Source of the DNA: DATBFG01 sp036558645
GTDB lineage: Bacteria > Acidobacteriota > Terriglobia > Terriglobales > Acidobacteriaceae
DNA length: 43,321 bases
Reading direction: 5' to 3'
Assembly: GCA_036558645.1 (NCBI GenBank)
Contig: DATBFG010000074.1
Span: 1 to 43,321 of the forward strand
Part shown: piece by piece, positions 1 to 8,030 of the stretch
How positions within the stretch are numbered: position 1 is the stretch's first letter
Layout: each line of letters opens with the position of its first letter
Notes under the pieces: model-generated
The model's database searches: none
What the model saw: the letters and a program-made list of their open reading frames with translations, nothing else
Told to the model about the DNA's origin: nothing
Program-made: the position numbers and the translations under genes

Positions 1-96
1 CTGGGAAATAAGCCTTCAGATCGCGCGCGCGCTTCGGCATCGCTCCCCAGCGAAGATGAGTGAATTTCTATTTCGCTCTCTCGGTTGAAACAGGAA

Positions 97-173
97 TGGC
101 GGGGACGACGGGACTCGAACCCGCGGCCTCTGCCGTGACAGGGCAGCGTTCTAACCAACTGAACTACGTCCCC
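97..173 (-). tRNA. tRNA-Asp (GTC)
   Basis: On the minus strand this 77-nt segment folds as a complete cloverleaf. The acceptor 5' half GGGGACG pairs with CGTCCCC, followed by discriminator G and an encoded CCA (97-99). The anticodon stem CTGCC/GGCAG encloses loop CTGTCAC, giving anticodon GTC for aspartate. The T-arm contains GGTTCGAGTCC. No other tRNA is adjacent. All invariant positions I checked are present, so it should be functional. Confidence 0.96.
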
Positions 174-394
174 TTGTGGGTGATTCCTGCTGCGATGCAG
201 AGCAGCTGTCCCTGCTCTGTTATTCGATTGTAGCAGAGCAAATTCCAATCAGTACAGTGACGTCCGCCTCGGAGGCCGTGCAGTTTAGCTAGGAACTAAA
301 ACAAGGCCCCCTTCTACTTTGCGAAGAATGTCAAACAGCAAGCCTAAAACTCCCAGTCGCCTCAATAACGAAGGCCGAGTCTCGGCGCGACTTC

Positions 395-1234
395 TCATCC
401 CGCAAAGATTGCGCTGATTTCTTTCGGGTTGGCGGCGTCTTTCGCAAAAGTAAACGTTCCTTGATCACGCATTTCCTGCGCACCACGGAGGAATGCGCCC
501 ATAGCCGTACGGGCTAGCGCGCTCCCCACACTGATGCGCTTGACTCCCAACGCGGACAGCTCCGGCACACTGAGTTGAGCACCGCGCAGACCCATGACCA
601 CATTCACCGGGCGATCGACGGAACTGATCACGGCGGCGATGTCTTCTTTCGTGGCCAAACCTGGGGCGTACAGGACATTCGCCCCGGCCTCCTGAAATGC
701 CTGCAACCGGGCAATTGTGTCTTTTATATCCGGTCGTCCGTGCAGGAAATTTTCTGCTCGCGCCGTCAGCGTAAACGGGATCGCCAACGAGCGAGCAGTT
801 TCCACCGCAGCCCTGACCCGCTCTGTGGCAAATTTCAATTCGTAGATTGGATCATCAGGGCGGCCGGTTGCGTCTTCAATCGAGCCTCCGGCAAGTCCTA
901 CAGCGGCCGCCTGCCGAATGGTTTCGGCGGCCTCTTCAGGCGCATCTCCGAATCCGTTCTCGAGATCAGCGCTTACGGGAAGGTTCGTCGCCGAAACAAT
1001 CATGGAAGCGTACGACAGAGTCTCGTCACGATTGAGTGTGCCGTCGCGGCGTCCCAGGGAGAAGGCGTATCCCATGCTGGTAGTAGCCAGAGCCTCGAAG
1101 CCGAGGTGCGCCAGCAGGCGGGCAGAGCCGACGTCCCACGGGTTAGGGATGATGAAGATTCCTTTGCGTTCGTGAAGAGCACGGAAAGCGTGCGCTTTTT
1201 CGACTTGACTCGGCGCTGAGAGGGTTGAGGGCAT
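395..1234 (-). CDS. Isocitrate lyase/PEP mutase-family protein
   Basis: This 279-residue protein is a cytoplasmic TIM-barrel enzyme of the PEP mutase/isocitrate lyase superfamily, whose members make or break C-C or P-C bonds in 2-oxoacid substrates using Mg2+. Recognisable elements are the N-terminal IPNPWDVGSARLL strand-helix, the metal-site segment ADLENGFGD, GGSIEDATG and LTARAENFLHG. The catalytic KKCGH loop of true isocitrate lyase and methylisocitrate lyase is not visible, so the reaction (oxaloacetate hydrolase-like, phosphonopyruvate-type or other) cannot be assigned. The ATG at 1234 is preceded by AGGAG with good spacing. It stands alone, with a SnoaL-like gene upstream on the same strand after a gap of about 125 bp. 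Confidence 0.85.
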   Translation of the reverse strand: MPSTLSAPSQVEKAHAFRALHERKGIFIIPNPWDVGSARLLAHLGFEALATTSMGYAFSLGRRDGTLNRDETLSYASMIVSATNLPVSADLENGFGDAPEEAAETIRQAAAVGLAGGSIEDATGRPDDPIYELKFATERVRAAVETARSLAIPFTLTARAENFLHGRPDIKDTIARLQAFQEAGANVLYAPGLATKEDIAAVISSVDRPVNVVMGLRGAQLSVPELSALGVKRISVGSALARTAMGAFLRGAQEMRDQGTFTFAKDAANPKEISAIFAG

Positions 1235-1359
1235 CGTTCACTCCTGCGATCTTAGATTCCCGAAGCGTGGAACCGATGCATCAATTGAGTCATAAGGGTG
1301 TGCAAGAGAAAAGTCGAGAGTCCATACGCAGGCACAATGTTGAGCGAATTGCTCGGCTG

Positions 1360-1803
1360 CTACTCTCCGCGCGACGTATTCCACATTATGCTAACAACCC
1401 ACCACCGGGAACCATCGTTGAACAACTGAATGCTGTTCGCTCCCCGATCGAACGGCTCGCCATTTTGGTTGCGGAGAGATTCATACGCGCTCAGGACATG
1501 GGCGACGCTGCCGAATACTTCTGTCTTGCGGCTAGTCTCGCGTTCCCAGAAATTTTCTAAGGTGAATATTGGTTCAACACGCTGGATGTAGTCGTCTATG
1601 CTGAGCAAACGTACGTGCGGCTTGTCACCGGAGCCATGGACAACCGGCATGAGCCGCGCACCAGGCGCAAAGAGCGACCGGTATCGTTCCCAATCGCGCT
1701 TCTCGCCGGCAGGTCCGGAGATGAGATCGTAGAGCGCGTTCAGAGTGCTATCGAGGGTGGCAAAATCATTTGATGAGCTGTTCACGCCAAGATTATGACT
1801 CAT
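1360..1803 (-). CDS. SnoaL/NTF2-like domain protein
   Basis: This 147-residue soluble protein has the alpha+beta cone pattern of the NTF2/SnoaL superfamily. An N-terminal helix region (TLNALYDLISGPAG) is followed by DWERYRSLFAPGARLMPV, then alternating strands ending in an aromatic-rich C-terminal strand (GSRWWVVSIMW). Such small domains bind hydrophobic ligands or act as isomerases or hydrolases; no catalytic residue pair can be named here. It follows the sigma/anti-sigma pair by 24 bp on the same strand and is probably the third gene of that operon. Its role there is unknown. The start is the ATG at 1803. Confidence 0.75.
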   Translation of the reverse strand: MSHNLGVNSSSNDFATLDSTLNALYDLISGPAGEKRDWERYRSLFAPGARLMPVVHGSGDKPHVRLLSIDDYIQRVEPIFTLENFWERETSRKTEVFGSVAHVLSAYESLRNQNGEPFDRGANSIQLFNDGSRWWVVSIMWNTSRGE

Positions 1804-1827
1804 TCGTATTGAGCGTGTCCTCGCGTT

Positions 1828-2568
1828 TTATCCTGCTCCTTTGAGCAGTTCTCTCAGCTTTTCAGAGTCCCCTTGATTGAGGTCTCCGATGAGGAGATAC
1901 CAGAGTCCATTTTGATTCCAGCTTCGTACATTGAATGATGCGAATGCGTTCGCACTGACCGGGATCTGCATTGCATGGCTATCGAAGATAAAGACTGAGA
2001 TGCGATGTTGCCGGATTCGAAAGATCAGCTCGGCGCCGGGTGACCCGCTCAAGTATGCCACCTTCCCACCCACCAGTTCGAACCCGGAATTGCCGAGATC
2101 CGGCAGGTTAAACGCGAACGGAATCTTTCCCTCAAACCAAGGCTTGACCGTGTGGCGATCGGTCGAAACCACGTCTACAGGATTCGCGCTTGCCAAGGTC
2201 ATGACATGCTGGTCGGCCAACTCGGCGAGCACCTGCTGATCTCGGCTTTGTCCTCGCTTCAAGTCAAGAAAAAAGAAACTAGCGATGACCAGGACCATTA
2301 CGGTTGCGAGCAGAGGTAACCATCCCCTGCTCCATCGATTTGGCTTCACTACGCCAATTGATTTTTCAATGCGCGCGCGGAAAGCAGGATCAGGCTTAAA
2401 AGTTGTCGCAGCGGCAGAGACAGCGCGTTTTTGCTGAACCCTAGCCAACCCGACCCTCGCACAGGTCGGACATGTGGCTAGATGGTCTGCGACCAGCCGC
2501 GCGTCAGAGAGGTCGAGTTCGCCATCAAGGCAAGCGTCCAGCTTTGGCAGGCAGGTCTCACAATCCAT
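1828..2568 (-). CDS. Zinc-finger anti-sigma factor, membrane anchored
   Basis: This 246-residue protein begins with a zf-HC2/ZAS-type anti-sigma domain: a Cys pair near residues 3-6, then LVADHLATCPTCARV with the H-x3-C-x2-C zinc ligands. A single membrane segment (LLATVMVLVIASFFFLDL, about residues 85-102) follows, then an approximately 140-residue extracytoplasmic domain. Its start lies 3 bp from the stop of the ECF sigma gene, so the two are almost certainly co-transcribed and translationally coupled. The expected role is to hold that sigma factor at the inner membrane until an envelope signal releases it. The outer domain is not recognised, so the signal is unknown. Confidence 0.88.
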   Translation of the reverse strand: MDCETCLPKLDACLDGELDLSDARLVADHLATCPTCARVGLARVQQKRAVSAAATTFKPDPAFRARIEKSIGVVKPNRWSRGWLPLLATVMVLVIASFFFLDLKRGQSRDQQVLAELADQHVMTLASANPVDVVSTDRHTVKPWFEGKIPFAFNLPDLGNSGFELVGGKVAYLSGSPGAELIFRIRQHRISVFIFDSHAMQIPVSANAFASFNVRSWNQNGLWYLLIGDLNQGDSEKLRELLKGAG

Positions 2569-2571
2569 TCT

Positions 2572-3105
2572 TTACTCCTTCTGCAATCCTTGAATCGCAG
2601 TCCGCAATGCCCGCCGCGCACGCGACAGGCGCGACATTACGGTACCCATAGGAATCGTCAGGGCGGCGGAGATTTCGGCGTAAGACATTTCTTCCACGTC
2701 ACAGAGCAAAAGCACTTCGCGATGTGCGACCGGAAGCATTGCCAGCGCCTGGTGTACCAGTTCCCAATCTAAACGTGCCAGCAAGATGCTTTCGGGCGTG
2801 TTCACCGCAGATGTGAGAATTTCTTCTTCTGATTCGTCCTCGAGGGATACCGTTGCAGTCGCCTGAAGGCCGGTCCGGGAGGTTAAAAACGTATTCCGCA
2901 GGATACGGAAGATCCACGCGCGAAAATTCGTGCCCGGCTGAAACGTAGAGAAGCCCTTCATCGCCTTAACGAAGGTTTCCTGGACAAGGTCTTCGGCCTC
3001 ATGACGATCCTGTGTTAACCAGCAGGCAAAGTTGTAGAGACGCTCGAAGAGCGGCATAGCCAATACCTCAAACGAATCCACAATCGGGCGTTCTGACACG
3101 TCCAC
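2572..3105 (-). CDS. ECF-family RNA polymerase sigma factor
   Basis: A 177-residue group IV sigma factor. Region 2 is clear (LYNFACWLTQDRHEAEDLVQ then ETFVKAMKGF, and FRAWIFRILRNTF), and region 4 contains LPVAHREVLLLCDVEEMSYA with helix-turn-helix ISAALTIPMGTVMSRLSRAR. There is no C-terminal extension. The most upstream start is GTG at 3105; a later start is possible. The predicted ECF-type promoter at about 3138-3113 would place the transcript start almost at this GTG, implying either a leaderless message or an internal start. Its anti-sigma factor follows directly. It probably controls its own operon and the divergent metallophosphoesterase operon. Confidence 0.92.
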   Translation of the reverse strand: MDVSERPIVDSFEVLAMPLFERLYNFACWLTQDRHEAEDLVQETFVKAMKGFSTFQPGTNFRAWIFRILRNTFLTSRTGLQATATVSLEDESEEEILTSAVNTPESILLARLDWELVHQALAMLPVAHREVLLLCDVEEMSYAEISAALTIPMGTVMSRLSRARRALRTAIQGLQKE

Positions 3106-3112
3106 AAGGGTA

Positions 3113-3186
3113 AACCAGCGACATCATGTTTTTATTCCATCCCGAGCAAAAGATTTTTTGTGGAATAAAACCCGCCTCCCGCAGTT
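3113..3186. promoter_or_regulatory. Putative divergent ECF-type promoters within an inverted repeat
   Basis: A perfect 10-bp inverted repeat, TTTTATTCCA (3130-3139) and TGGAATAAAA (3161-3170), is separated by 21 bp between the divergent sigma and metallophosphoesterase genes. In each outward direction GGAAT plus an A-run is followed by GTT: 17 nt later on the plus strand (GTT 3184-3186) and 18 nt later on the minus strand (GTT 3115-3113). GGAAY-N16-18-GTT resembles known ECF sigma promoter architecture. I infer that the adjacent ECF factor autoregulates its operon and drives the opposite one. Confidence 0.55.
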
Positions 3187-3218
3187 CTCCAATTTGAAGT
3201 TTCCGGAAGGAGGAACGA

Positions 3219-4184
3219 ATGTCCCGCACGAGAGACGATGAACGGTTGCCCCACGCCCAGCACGATGGCGTGGATCGCCGAGGATTTCTTAAATGCATGG
3301 CGTGGGCCGGCACCGGAGCGCTGTGTGTATTGCAGGCAGGAATACTCAAGTCCTATAGCCTGAGCGATCCCGATGCGTTCAAAGGCCACAAGAAAGGAGA
3401 CCTCAGCTTTGTACAGATCAGCGACAGTCACATGGGTTTCAACAAACCTGCCAATCCAGATGTAATTTCAACCTTCCAGACTGCGATCGCCCGGATCAAC
3501 GCACTTCCAACTCCGGCAGAATTCATCCTGCACACGGGAGATATCAGTCACCTGTCGAAGCAGGAGGAATTCGACAACATACAGCAGTTACTGGGTGCAG
3601 CTAAACCAAAGGATGTGTTCTTCGTGCCGGGAGAACACGATGTTCTCGAAGACGACGGCAAGCCATACCGGGAACGGTTTGCCCGCAACAGCGAGGGAGC
3701 CGGTTGGTATAGCTTCGACAAGAAAGGCGTTCACTTCATCGGCCTAGTGAACGTAATGAATCTGAAAGCCGGTGGGCTGGGCAATTTAGGTCGCGAACAG
3801 CTTGAATGGTTAGAGGAGGACACTCGGTCCCTCTCCAAGAGTACGCCCATCATCGTGTTCGCTCACATCCCGCTATGGAGTGTCTATCCGGAGTGGGGAT
3901 GGGGTACCGATGACAGCGCGCAGGCGCTCTCGTACCTAAAGCGCTTTGGCTCAGTGACTGTGCTGAACGGTCACATTCATCAGGTCATGCAGAAGGTCGA
4001 AGGCAATGTCACTTTCCATACGGCGGCGTCCACGGCATTTCCGCAACCCCAACCGGGAAGTGCACCCTCGCCCGGCTCAATGACAGTGCCGGCAGATCAA
4101 CTAAGGCACTTGTTGGGAATCACCGACGTGAATTTCAAACACGGAAAGCATCCGCTCGCCGTGATCGATTCCACCCTTGAATAA
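3219..4184 (+). CDS. Tat-exported metallophosphoesterase
   Basis: A 321-residue calcineurin-like phosphoesterase. The N-terminus carries a twin-arginine signal (DRRGFLKCMAWAGTGALCV), so the folded, metal-loaded enzyme is probably exported. Metal-site motifs appear in order: D-x-H in QISDSHMGF, GD in LHTGDIS, GEHD (family usually GNHD) in FVPGEHDV, the histidine of FAHIPLW, and LNGHIHQ. The family hydrolyses phosphate mono- or diesters with a two-metal centre; the substrate is unknown. The start ATG has a strong ribosome site (GGAAGGAGGA, 3205-3214). It is first in a putative operon with a cupredoxin, a DUF2231 protein and possibly a MarC protein, divergent from an ECF sigma factor. The GNHD-to-GEHD change is the only oddity seen. 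Confidence 0.9.
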   Translation: MSRTRDDERLPHAQHDGVDRRGFLKCMAWAGTGALCVLQAGILKSYSLSDPDAFKGHKKGDLSFVQISDSHMGFNKPANPDVISTFQTAIARINALPTPAEFILHTGDISHLSKQEEFDNIQQLLGAAKPKDVFFVPGEHDVLEDDGKPYRERFARNSEGAGWYSFDKKGVHFIGLVNVMNLKAGGLGNLGREQLEWLEEDTRSLSKSTPIIVFAHIPLWSVYPEWGWGTDDSAQALSYLKRFGSVTVLNGHIHQVMQKVEGNVTFHTAASTAFPQPQPGSAPSPGSMTVPADQLRHLLGITDVNFKHGKHPLAVIDSTLE

Positions 4185-4213
4185 AGAAAGACAAAAATAG
4201 AAAGGAAAGAAAA

Positions 4214-4564
4214 ATGCCCCGCATACGATCCGTTGCAGTCCTTGCAGCCTTAGCTTCTGTTGCACTCCTATGGTCGCTGCGCAGTCATGCTTCAGAGCCG
4301 CAATCCGCGGCTGGGGCCTCTGCGGTTACGATCGACAACTTTACTTTTGCACCCAATGTCCTGACCGTGAAGACTGGCACTCGAATCACCTGGACCAACC
4401 GTGACGACATCCCGCACACGGTTGTCGGCGATAACCAGGAATTCAAGTCCAAGCCACTCGATACGGATGGAACATTCAGCTTCACGCCTACGAAGCCGGG
4501 TGCTTATTCGTATTTCTGTTCGCTGCATCCGAAGATGACGGGCAAGGTCGTGGTGGAACAGTGA
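4214..4564 (+). CDS. Periplasmic cupredoxin (plastocyanin/amicyanin-like)
   Basis: A 116-residue small blue-copper protein with an N-terminal signal peptide (VAVLAALASVALLW, cleavage probably after SHA). The mature domain shows the type 1 copper ligands: His in DIPHTVVG, then Cys, His and Met in the C-terminal loop YFCSLHPKMTG. Cupredoxins shuttle single electrons between periplasmic or membrane partners. It lies 29 bp after the metallophosphoesterase, has a purine-rich ribosome site, and its TGA overlaps the GTG start of the next gene, so translation is probably coupled. Its redox partner is not identifiable here. Confidence 0.93.
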   Translation: MPRIRSVAVLAALASVALLWSLRSHASEPQSAAGASAVTIDNFTFAPNVLTVKTGTRITWTNRDDIPHTVVGDNQEFKSKPLDTDGTFSFTPTKPGAYSYFCSLHPKMTGKVVVEQ

Positions 4565-5004
4565 GCCCGTTCGATCCGAGGTCCGTGTTGTTTGCGAAAC
4601 ATGCACAGCATGTCGTGTTCGTGCATTTCCCGGTCGCCTTGTTTCTCACCGGAGTGGCTTGCGACACTGTCTCGCGTTGGGCCAGCCGCGAGAAACTGGC
4701 GACCGTGGCGCGGTTTAATTTGATTGCTGCCGCGTTTACCGCAATCCCTACAGCCCTAACCGGAGCACTGGCCTGGCAGTGGCAATTGGAGGGACAGAAG
4801 TTGAAAGGAGCCTTGTTTCTCCATGTTGCCCTTGCCATAACTGCGACCGTGGTGATGTGTATCGTAGCGTGGCTCAGGCTGAAGAAACAGAAGGACGCGA
4901 AGCATGTCAGTGCTTACATCTTGAGCCTCGAGTACCTTGGGATGGCGTTGATCATGCTGACGGCTCACCTCGGCGGATATGTGAGCGGAGTCAACGCGTC
5001 CTAA
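4561..5004 (+). CDS. DUF2231-family inner-membrane protein
   Basis: A 147-residue membrane protein with four hydrophobic helices. The family signature HAQHVVFVHFPVALFLTGV (residues about 14-32, two His that may bind haem or metal) is present. The GTG start overlaps the stop of the cupredoxin gene (GTGA), indicating coupled translation. DUF2231 proteins often sit beside cupredoxins, cytochromes or other redox proteins, and a membrane electron-transfer or anchoring role is a reasonable but unproven inference. The C-terminus (MLTAHLGGYVSGV) also carries a conserved His-Gly-Gly. Confidence 0.82.
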   Translation: MSPFDPRSVLFAKHAQHVVFVHFPVALFLTGVACDTVSRWASREKLATVARFNLIAAAFTAIPTALTGALAWQWQLEGQKLKGALFLHVALAITATVVMCIVAWLRLKKQKDAKHVSAYILSLEYLGMALIMLTAHLGGYVSGVNAS

Positions 5005-5075
5005 TAAAGGAAGGCCTTACGCTGAGGCCGGTTGACTTTCTCAACGTCCCATTTTCCTGCTATCCTGCCAGCGCC

Positions 5076-5735
5076 GTGGGAGAGTTCAGCAAATTTTTTG
5101 GGCTTGCGTTTAGCGCGCTGCTGCCGGTGGTAAATCCGCTGGGCAGTGCGTTGGTATTTCTCGGACTGGTGGGGATAGCACCTCCGGTGGTCTATCGCAC
5201 CCTAGCGCGAAAGATTGCGGTCAGCACCACGATTTTCCTGCTCACGGTTGAAGCGGTTGGAACCGCTGTCCTGCAGTTTTTCGGAATTTCATTGCCCGTC
5301 ATGCAGGTCTCCGGCGGGCTGGTTTTGGCCTCCATAGGCTGGAACCTGCTGAACCAAGCAGAATCGGTGAAGCGAGAGGATCAAACCGATTCAGACGGAG
5401 TACGCTATGGGTCCCTGGAGCAAAAGATCTTCTATCCGTTCACATTCCCGATTACCGCAGGACCCGGCTGTATTGTCGTGATGGTAACCCTGAGCGCACA
5501 CGCATCGGTGAACGGGGTCATCGAAAAAGTTCTCGCGCATGCAGGAATCGCGCTAGCGGTAATCCTGTTGAGCGTAGCTGTTTACTTTTGCTATGGTCAC
5601 GCGCCTGCAATCACGGCTCGAGTCTCACCCCAGACTACGCACGGCATCCTTCGCGTCATTGCATTTGTGCTGCTATGCATCGGCGTGCAGATCACATGGA
5701 ATGGGGTTGAAACCATGCTGAAGGCTGTGCGGTGA
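5076..5735 (+). CDS. MarC-family integral membrane protein
   Basis: About 219 residues from the GTG at 5076, with six predicted membrane helices. The MarC/NAAT family signature is seen near the N-terminus (LLPVVNPLGSALVFLGLV) and again in the second half (YPFTFPITAGPGCIVVMV), consistent with the family's internal duplication. Transport function is unclear for the family. The frame is open farther upstream inside the DUF2231 gene, but homology begins at GEFSKFFGLAFSALL, so the GTG at 5076 is preferred although no strong ribosome site precedes it; a non-standard upstream start is possible. It lies 71 bp after the DUF2231 gene and may belong to the same transcript. Confidence 0.8.
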   Translation: MGEFSKFFGLAFSALLPVVNPLGSALVFLGLVGIAPPVVYRTLARKIAVSTTIFLLTVEAVGTAVLQFFGISLPVMQVSGGLVLASIGWNLLNQAESVKREDQTDSDGVRYGSLEQKIFYPFTFPITAGPGCIVVMVTLSAHASVNGVIEKVLAHAGIALAVILLSVAVYFCYGHAPAITARVSPQTTHGILRVIAFVLLCIGVQITWNGVETMLKAVR

Positions 5736-5742
5736 GAGTGCC

Positions 5743-6060
5743 CTATTCCTTTCTCTTTTCCCATCGCTGGTCTTGGGCACGCCGGGCGTGGGAGGCTGGA
5801 ATCCAGCCACGTTCGCCTCGTGCATTTTGAACCAGCAACCATTTATGGCGTTCCTCTTCCACTTCAACAGTCTCCCCCGCTTGAACAGCCAGTTCATGGA
5901 CAATGTAGTTTTGCGCGACAACCGCTTCTACGTCTGAGCCGATGAGCAACTCGGTGGGAAGCCAGCCTTCGCTGCCATCCGCGGCCCGGCACCATTTCCA
6001 CCCGGGAAATTCGGCATCTTCCCTTTCGACGTGCACCCTGGCACCAGCAACAACGCTCAA
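5743..6060 (-). CDS. Two-repeat SH3-like domain protein (5' end uncertain)
   Basis: At least 105 residues forming two bacterial SH3-like modules: GARVHVEREDAEFPGWKWCR ending in EGWLPTELL, and AGETVEVEEERHKWLLVQ ending in RGWIPASHA. It is probably a soluble binding domain of unknown ligand. The only ordinary in-frame start is TTG at 6060, but that removes the first strand of SH3 module one: the in-frame codons just upstream read TNGYQPQYPNP, typical of the family's N-terminus. The frame stays open upstream past 6220 without ATG, GTG or TTG. A GTG with a GGAG site at 6119-6117 lies in another frame, so a one-base indel or an unusual start is possible. It converges with the MarC gene. Confidence 0.72.
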   Translation of the reverse strand: MSVVAGARVHVEREDAEFPGWKWCRAADGSEGWLPTELLIGSDVEAVVAQNYIVHELAVQAGETVEVEEERHKWLLVQNARGERGWIPASHARRAQDQRWEKRKE

Positions 6061-6234
6061 CGGATTCGGGTATTGCGGCTGGTATCCGTTCGTAACGCGT
6101 GCAGAAAGCGGTTTCTCACGAGCTGTTACTCCAGGGTGGATCAGCCAAGCCGGTCGTTCTACAGTATCTCGTGTATGGCAAGTTGGATGCGGAAGGAGAA
6201 GGATTGTAATGCGAAGGGAACAGGAACCTTTTTC

Positions 6235-6663
6235 ATGTCCGTAAACACGGTGCTGCTGGTGGATGACTTCGATGCGTGGCGACAGAAAGTACGCTCGATC
6301 CTACGTGAACAAGCTGAATTGGATGTCGTCGCGGAAGCGAAGGATGGGTTCGAAGCCGTCCGCAGGGCAGAGGAACTGCAACCAGATCTAATCCTCCTCG
6401 ATGTCGGGCTCCCTCACCTCAACGGCATACTGGCAGCCGTGGAAATCGTCAAGGTTTCCCCATCTGCGAAGATACTTTTTCTCTCCCAGAATAATGATGT
6501 GGACATCATGGCGGCAGCCATGAATACGGGAGCTTCAGCGTATATTCAAAAATCCAAGGCTGGAACCGACCTGCTCCCAGCGATTTTCACGACGCTTGCC
6601 AGTGAAATCCCGCCTGCCAGGAATCAAGTTCCCGAAGAGAGCTTTCATCCTCTGTCACTGTAG
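6235..6663 (+). CDS. Stand-alone response-regulator receiver protein
   Basis: A 142-residue CheY-like receiver domain with no output domain. The acidic pair lies in LLVDDFDAW, the phospho-acceptor Asp in ILLDVGLPHLNG, a Ser in the Thr/Ser switch position (LFLSQNND), and the conserved Lys in YIQKSKAG. The sequence resembles NarL/FixJ receivers that lost their helix-turn-helix. The ATG at 6235 has AGGAA about 9 nt upstream. It is divergent from the SH3 gene and followed by a BASS-type transporter; no histidine kinase is adjacent. Its partner is unknown. Confidence 0.87.
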   Translation: MSVNTVLLVDDFDAWRQKVRSILREQAELDVVAEAKDGFEAVRRAEELQPDLILLDVGLPHLNGILAAVEIVKVSPSAKILFLSQNNDVDIMAAAMNTGASAYIQKSKAGTDLLPAIFTTLASEIPPARNQVPEESFHPLSL

Positions 6664-6829
6664 ACAGGTGTGAGCGCCTTTTCACTTGTCTAGCCTGTCA
6701 TTTGACTTCTGCATCCCGAACGCCGGCTTAGTCTTAGAGGTCCGTCGGTCCACCGTTCTGATCATTTTGTCTGCGGACAAACAGCCGGGCTTTGCCGGAC
6801 ACAAAACAGCGTGCAGGAAAGGCTTCAAC

Positions 6830-7705
6830 ATGAGTCCCGCACTCATCATCTTGGCCTTGTTGAAAACTAGCGTTGCGCTCACGGTGCTAGCCGTGGGCTT
6901 CAAAGCAACCTGGTCAGACACAGTATTTCTGTTCCAGCGTCCTAGGTTGCTTGGGCGCGCTATCGTTGCCATGAATGTGTTGATGCCTCTGCTGGCATTG
7001 TTCATGGTTACGAAGCTGTCCCTCGACCCGGCGGTGAAGATTGCCCTCGCCGCACTGTCGGTTTCTCCCGTGCCTCCGATCTTTCCCAAAAAGACAGTCA
7101 AGGTGAGCGGAACTGAGACTTACAGCGTCGGCTTGCAAGTAGCAATATCGTTGCTCGCAATCATCCTCGTTCCTCTCAGCATGAACATTTTCCAGTCTGC
7201 TCTCGGATTGTCCGTCCGGATGGGCCCTCTCGCTGTGGCGAAGCTGGTATTCATGACGATCATGATTCCATTACTCGCCGGGATTGCGTTTCGCGGCATG
7301 ATGCCATCCGTGGCACAAAAACTCGCCAAACCAACGGACGCGGTGGCTTCGGCGCTCCTGCTTGTGAGTGTTCTACCGATTGTCTTTGCTTCTGCTGGGG
7401 ACATGTGGCAATTGGTGGGAAACTGGACTCTCGTTAGCCTTGCCACGTTCGCTTTGGCCGGGTTGATCATCGGCTACCTCCTGGCTGGACCGAATCCTGA
7501 ACACCGCAGCGTGCTTTCACTCGCCACCTCGACTCGCCATCCCGGTCTGGCCATTGCGATTGCGCATGGCAACTTTCCGAATCAGAAGCTGGCCCTCGCC
7601 GCTATTGGCCTGTACATTGTCATTGCCGGCGTTGTGGCAGCACTTCCCTTCCCGCGAAAATCAACCGAAACAGCGTCAGACAGCGAAAAACGAACAGCGG
7701 CCTAA
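6830..7705 (+). CDS. Bile acid:sodium symporter (BASS)-family transporter
   Basis: 291 residues from the ATG at 6830 (ribosome site AGGAAAGG, about 6815-6821). Eight to ten hydrophobic helices are visible, with family features SVSPVPPIFPKK in the first half and LATSTRHPGLAIAIAHGNF in the second, matching the discontinuous-helix regions that bind Na+ and substrate in BASS proteins. It should be a secondary transporter in the inner membrane for an organic anion; the substrate cannot be told. The hydrophilic C-terminus is short. It begins 166 bp after the receiver gene and may have its own promoter. Confidence 0.85.
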   Translation: MSPALIILALLKTSVALTVLAVGFKATWSDTVFLFQRPRLLGRAIVAMNVLMPLLALFMVTKLSLDPAVKIALAALSVSPVPPIFPKKTVKVSGTETYSVGLQVAISLLAIILVPLSMNIFQSALGLSVRMGPLAVAKLVFMTIMIPLLAGIAFRGMMPSVAQKLAKPTDAVASALLLVSVLPIVFASAGDMWQLVGNWTLVSLATFALAGLIIGYLLAGPNPEHRSVLSLATSTRHPGLAIAIAHGNFPNQKLALAAIGLYIVIAGVVAALPFPRKSTETASDSEKRTAA

Positions 7706-8030
7706 GGATCATTCCAGGCACTGGACCTGACGGCCTTCCTCTCCAGAAAAATCTCGTTGCATAGGTGACCCCGAATTTCCGGAAACCGCGCGCTTATTCA
7801 TGAACGGCAATGGAGAGGGAGGAAAAGGGGCAGTTTGTGCGTAGGTGGGAACCTCCCCCGGCTCCAGACGCAATTCCTGAAGTGAGAGATCCACGCTCGC
7901 TTTGAAACCACAACCTGCTCATCCCGAATTGTGCTCGGCAGTTCGGGATGAAGCGCAACCATCTCGCCACGCCGCTGGACCCAACTCCACGGTCGCGAGC
8001 TTCTCACACTGAAAAAGGAGTGTTTAAGAA
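7706..8030. other. Intergenic region, no gene seen
   Basis: About 325 bp between the transporter and the secreted-protein gene. Short open frames on both strands lack ribosome sites and recognisable sequence. The last 20 bp carry an AAAAAGGAG ribosome site for the gene at 8031. I see no clear terminator hairpin with a T-run. Confidence 0.5.

Noticed and set aside
575..1219. Long open frame antisense to the PEP-mutase-family gene
   Set aside because: The opposite strand carries a complete recognised enzyme with a good ribosome site; the antisense translation has no family features.
5032..5066. TTGACT and TATCCT as a promoter for the MarC gene
   Set aside because: The spacing of 23 bp is too long for a standard sigma-70 promoter.
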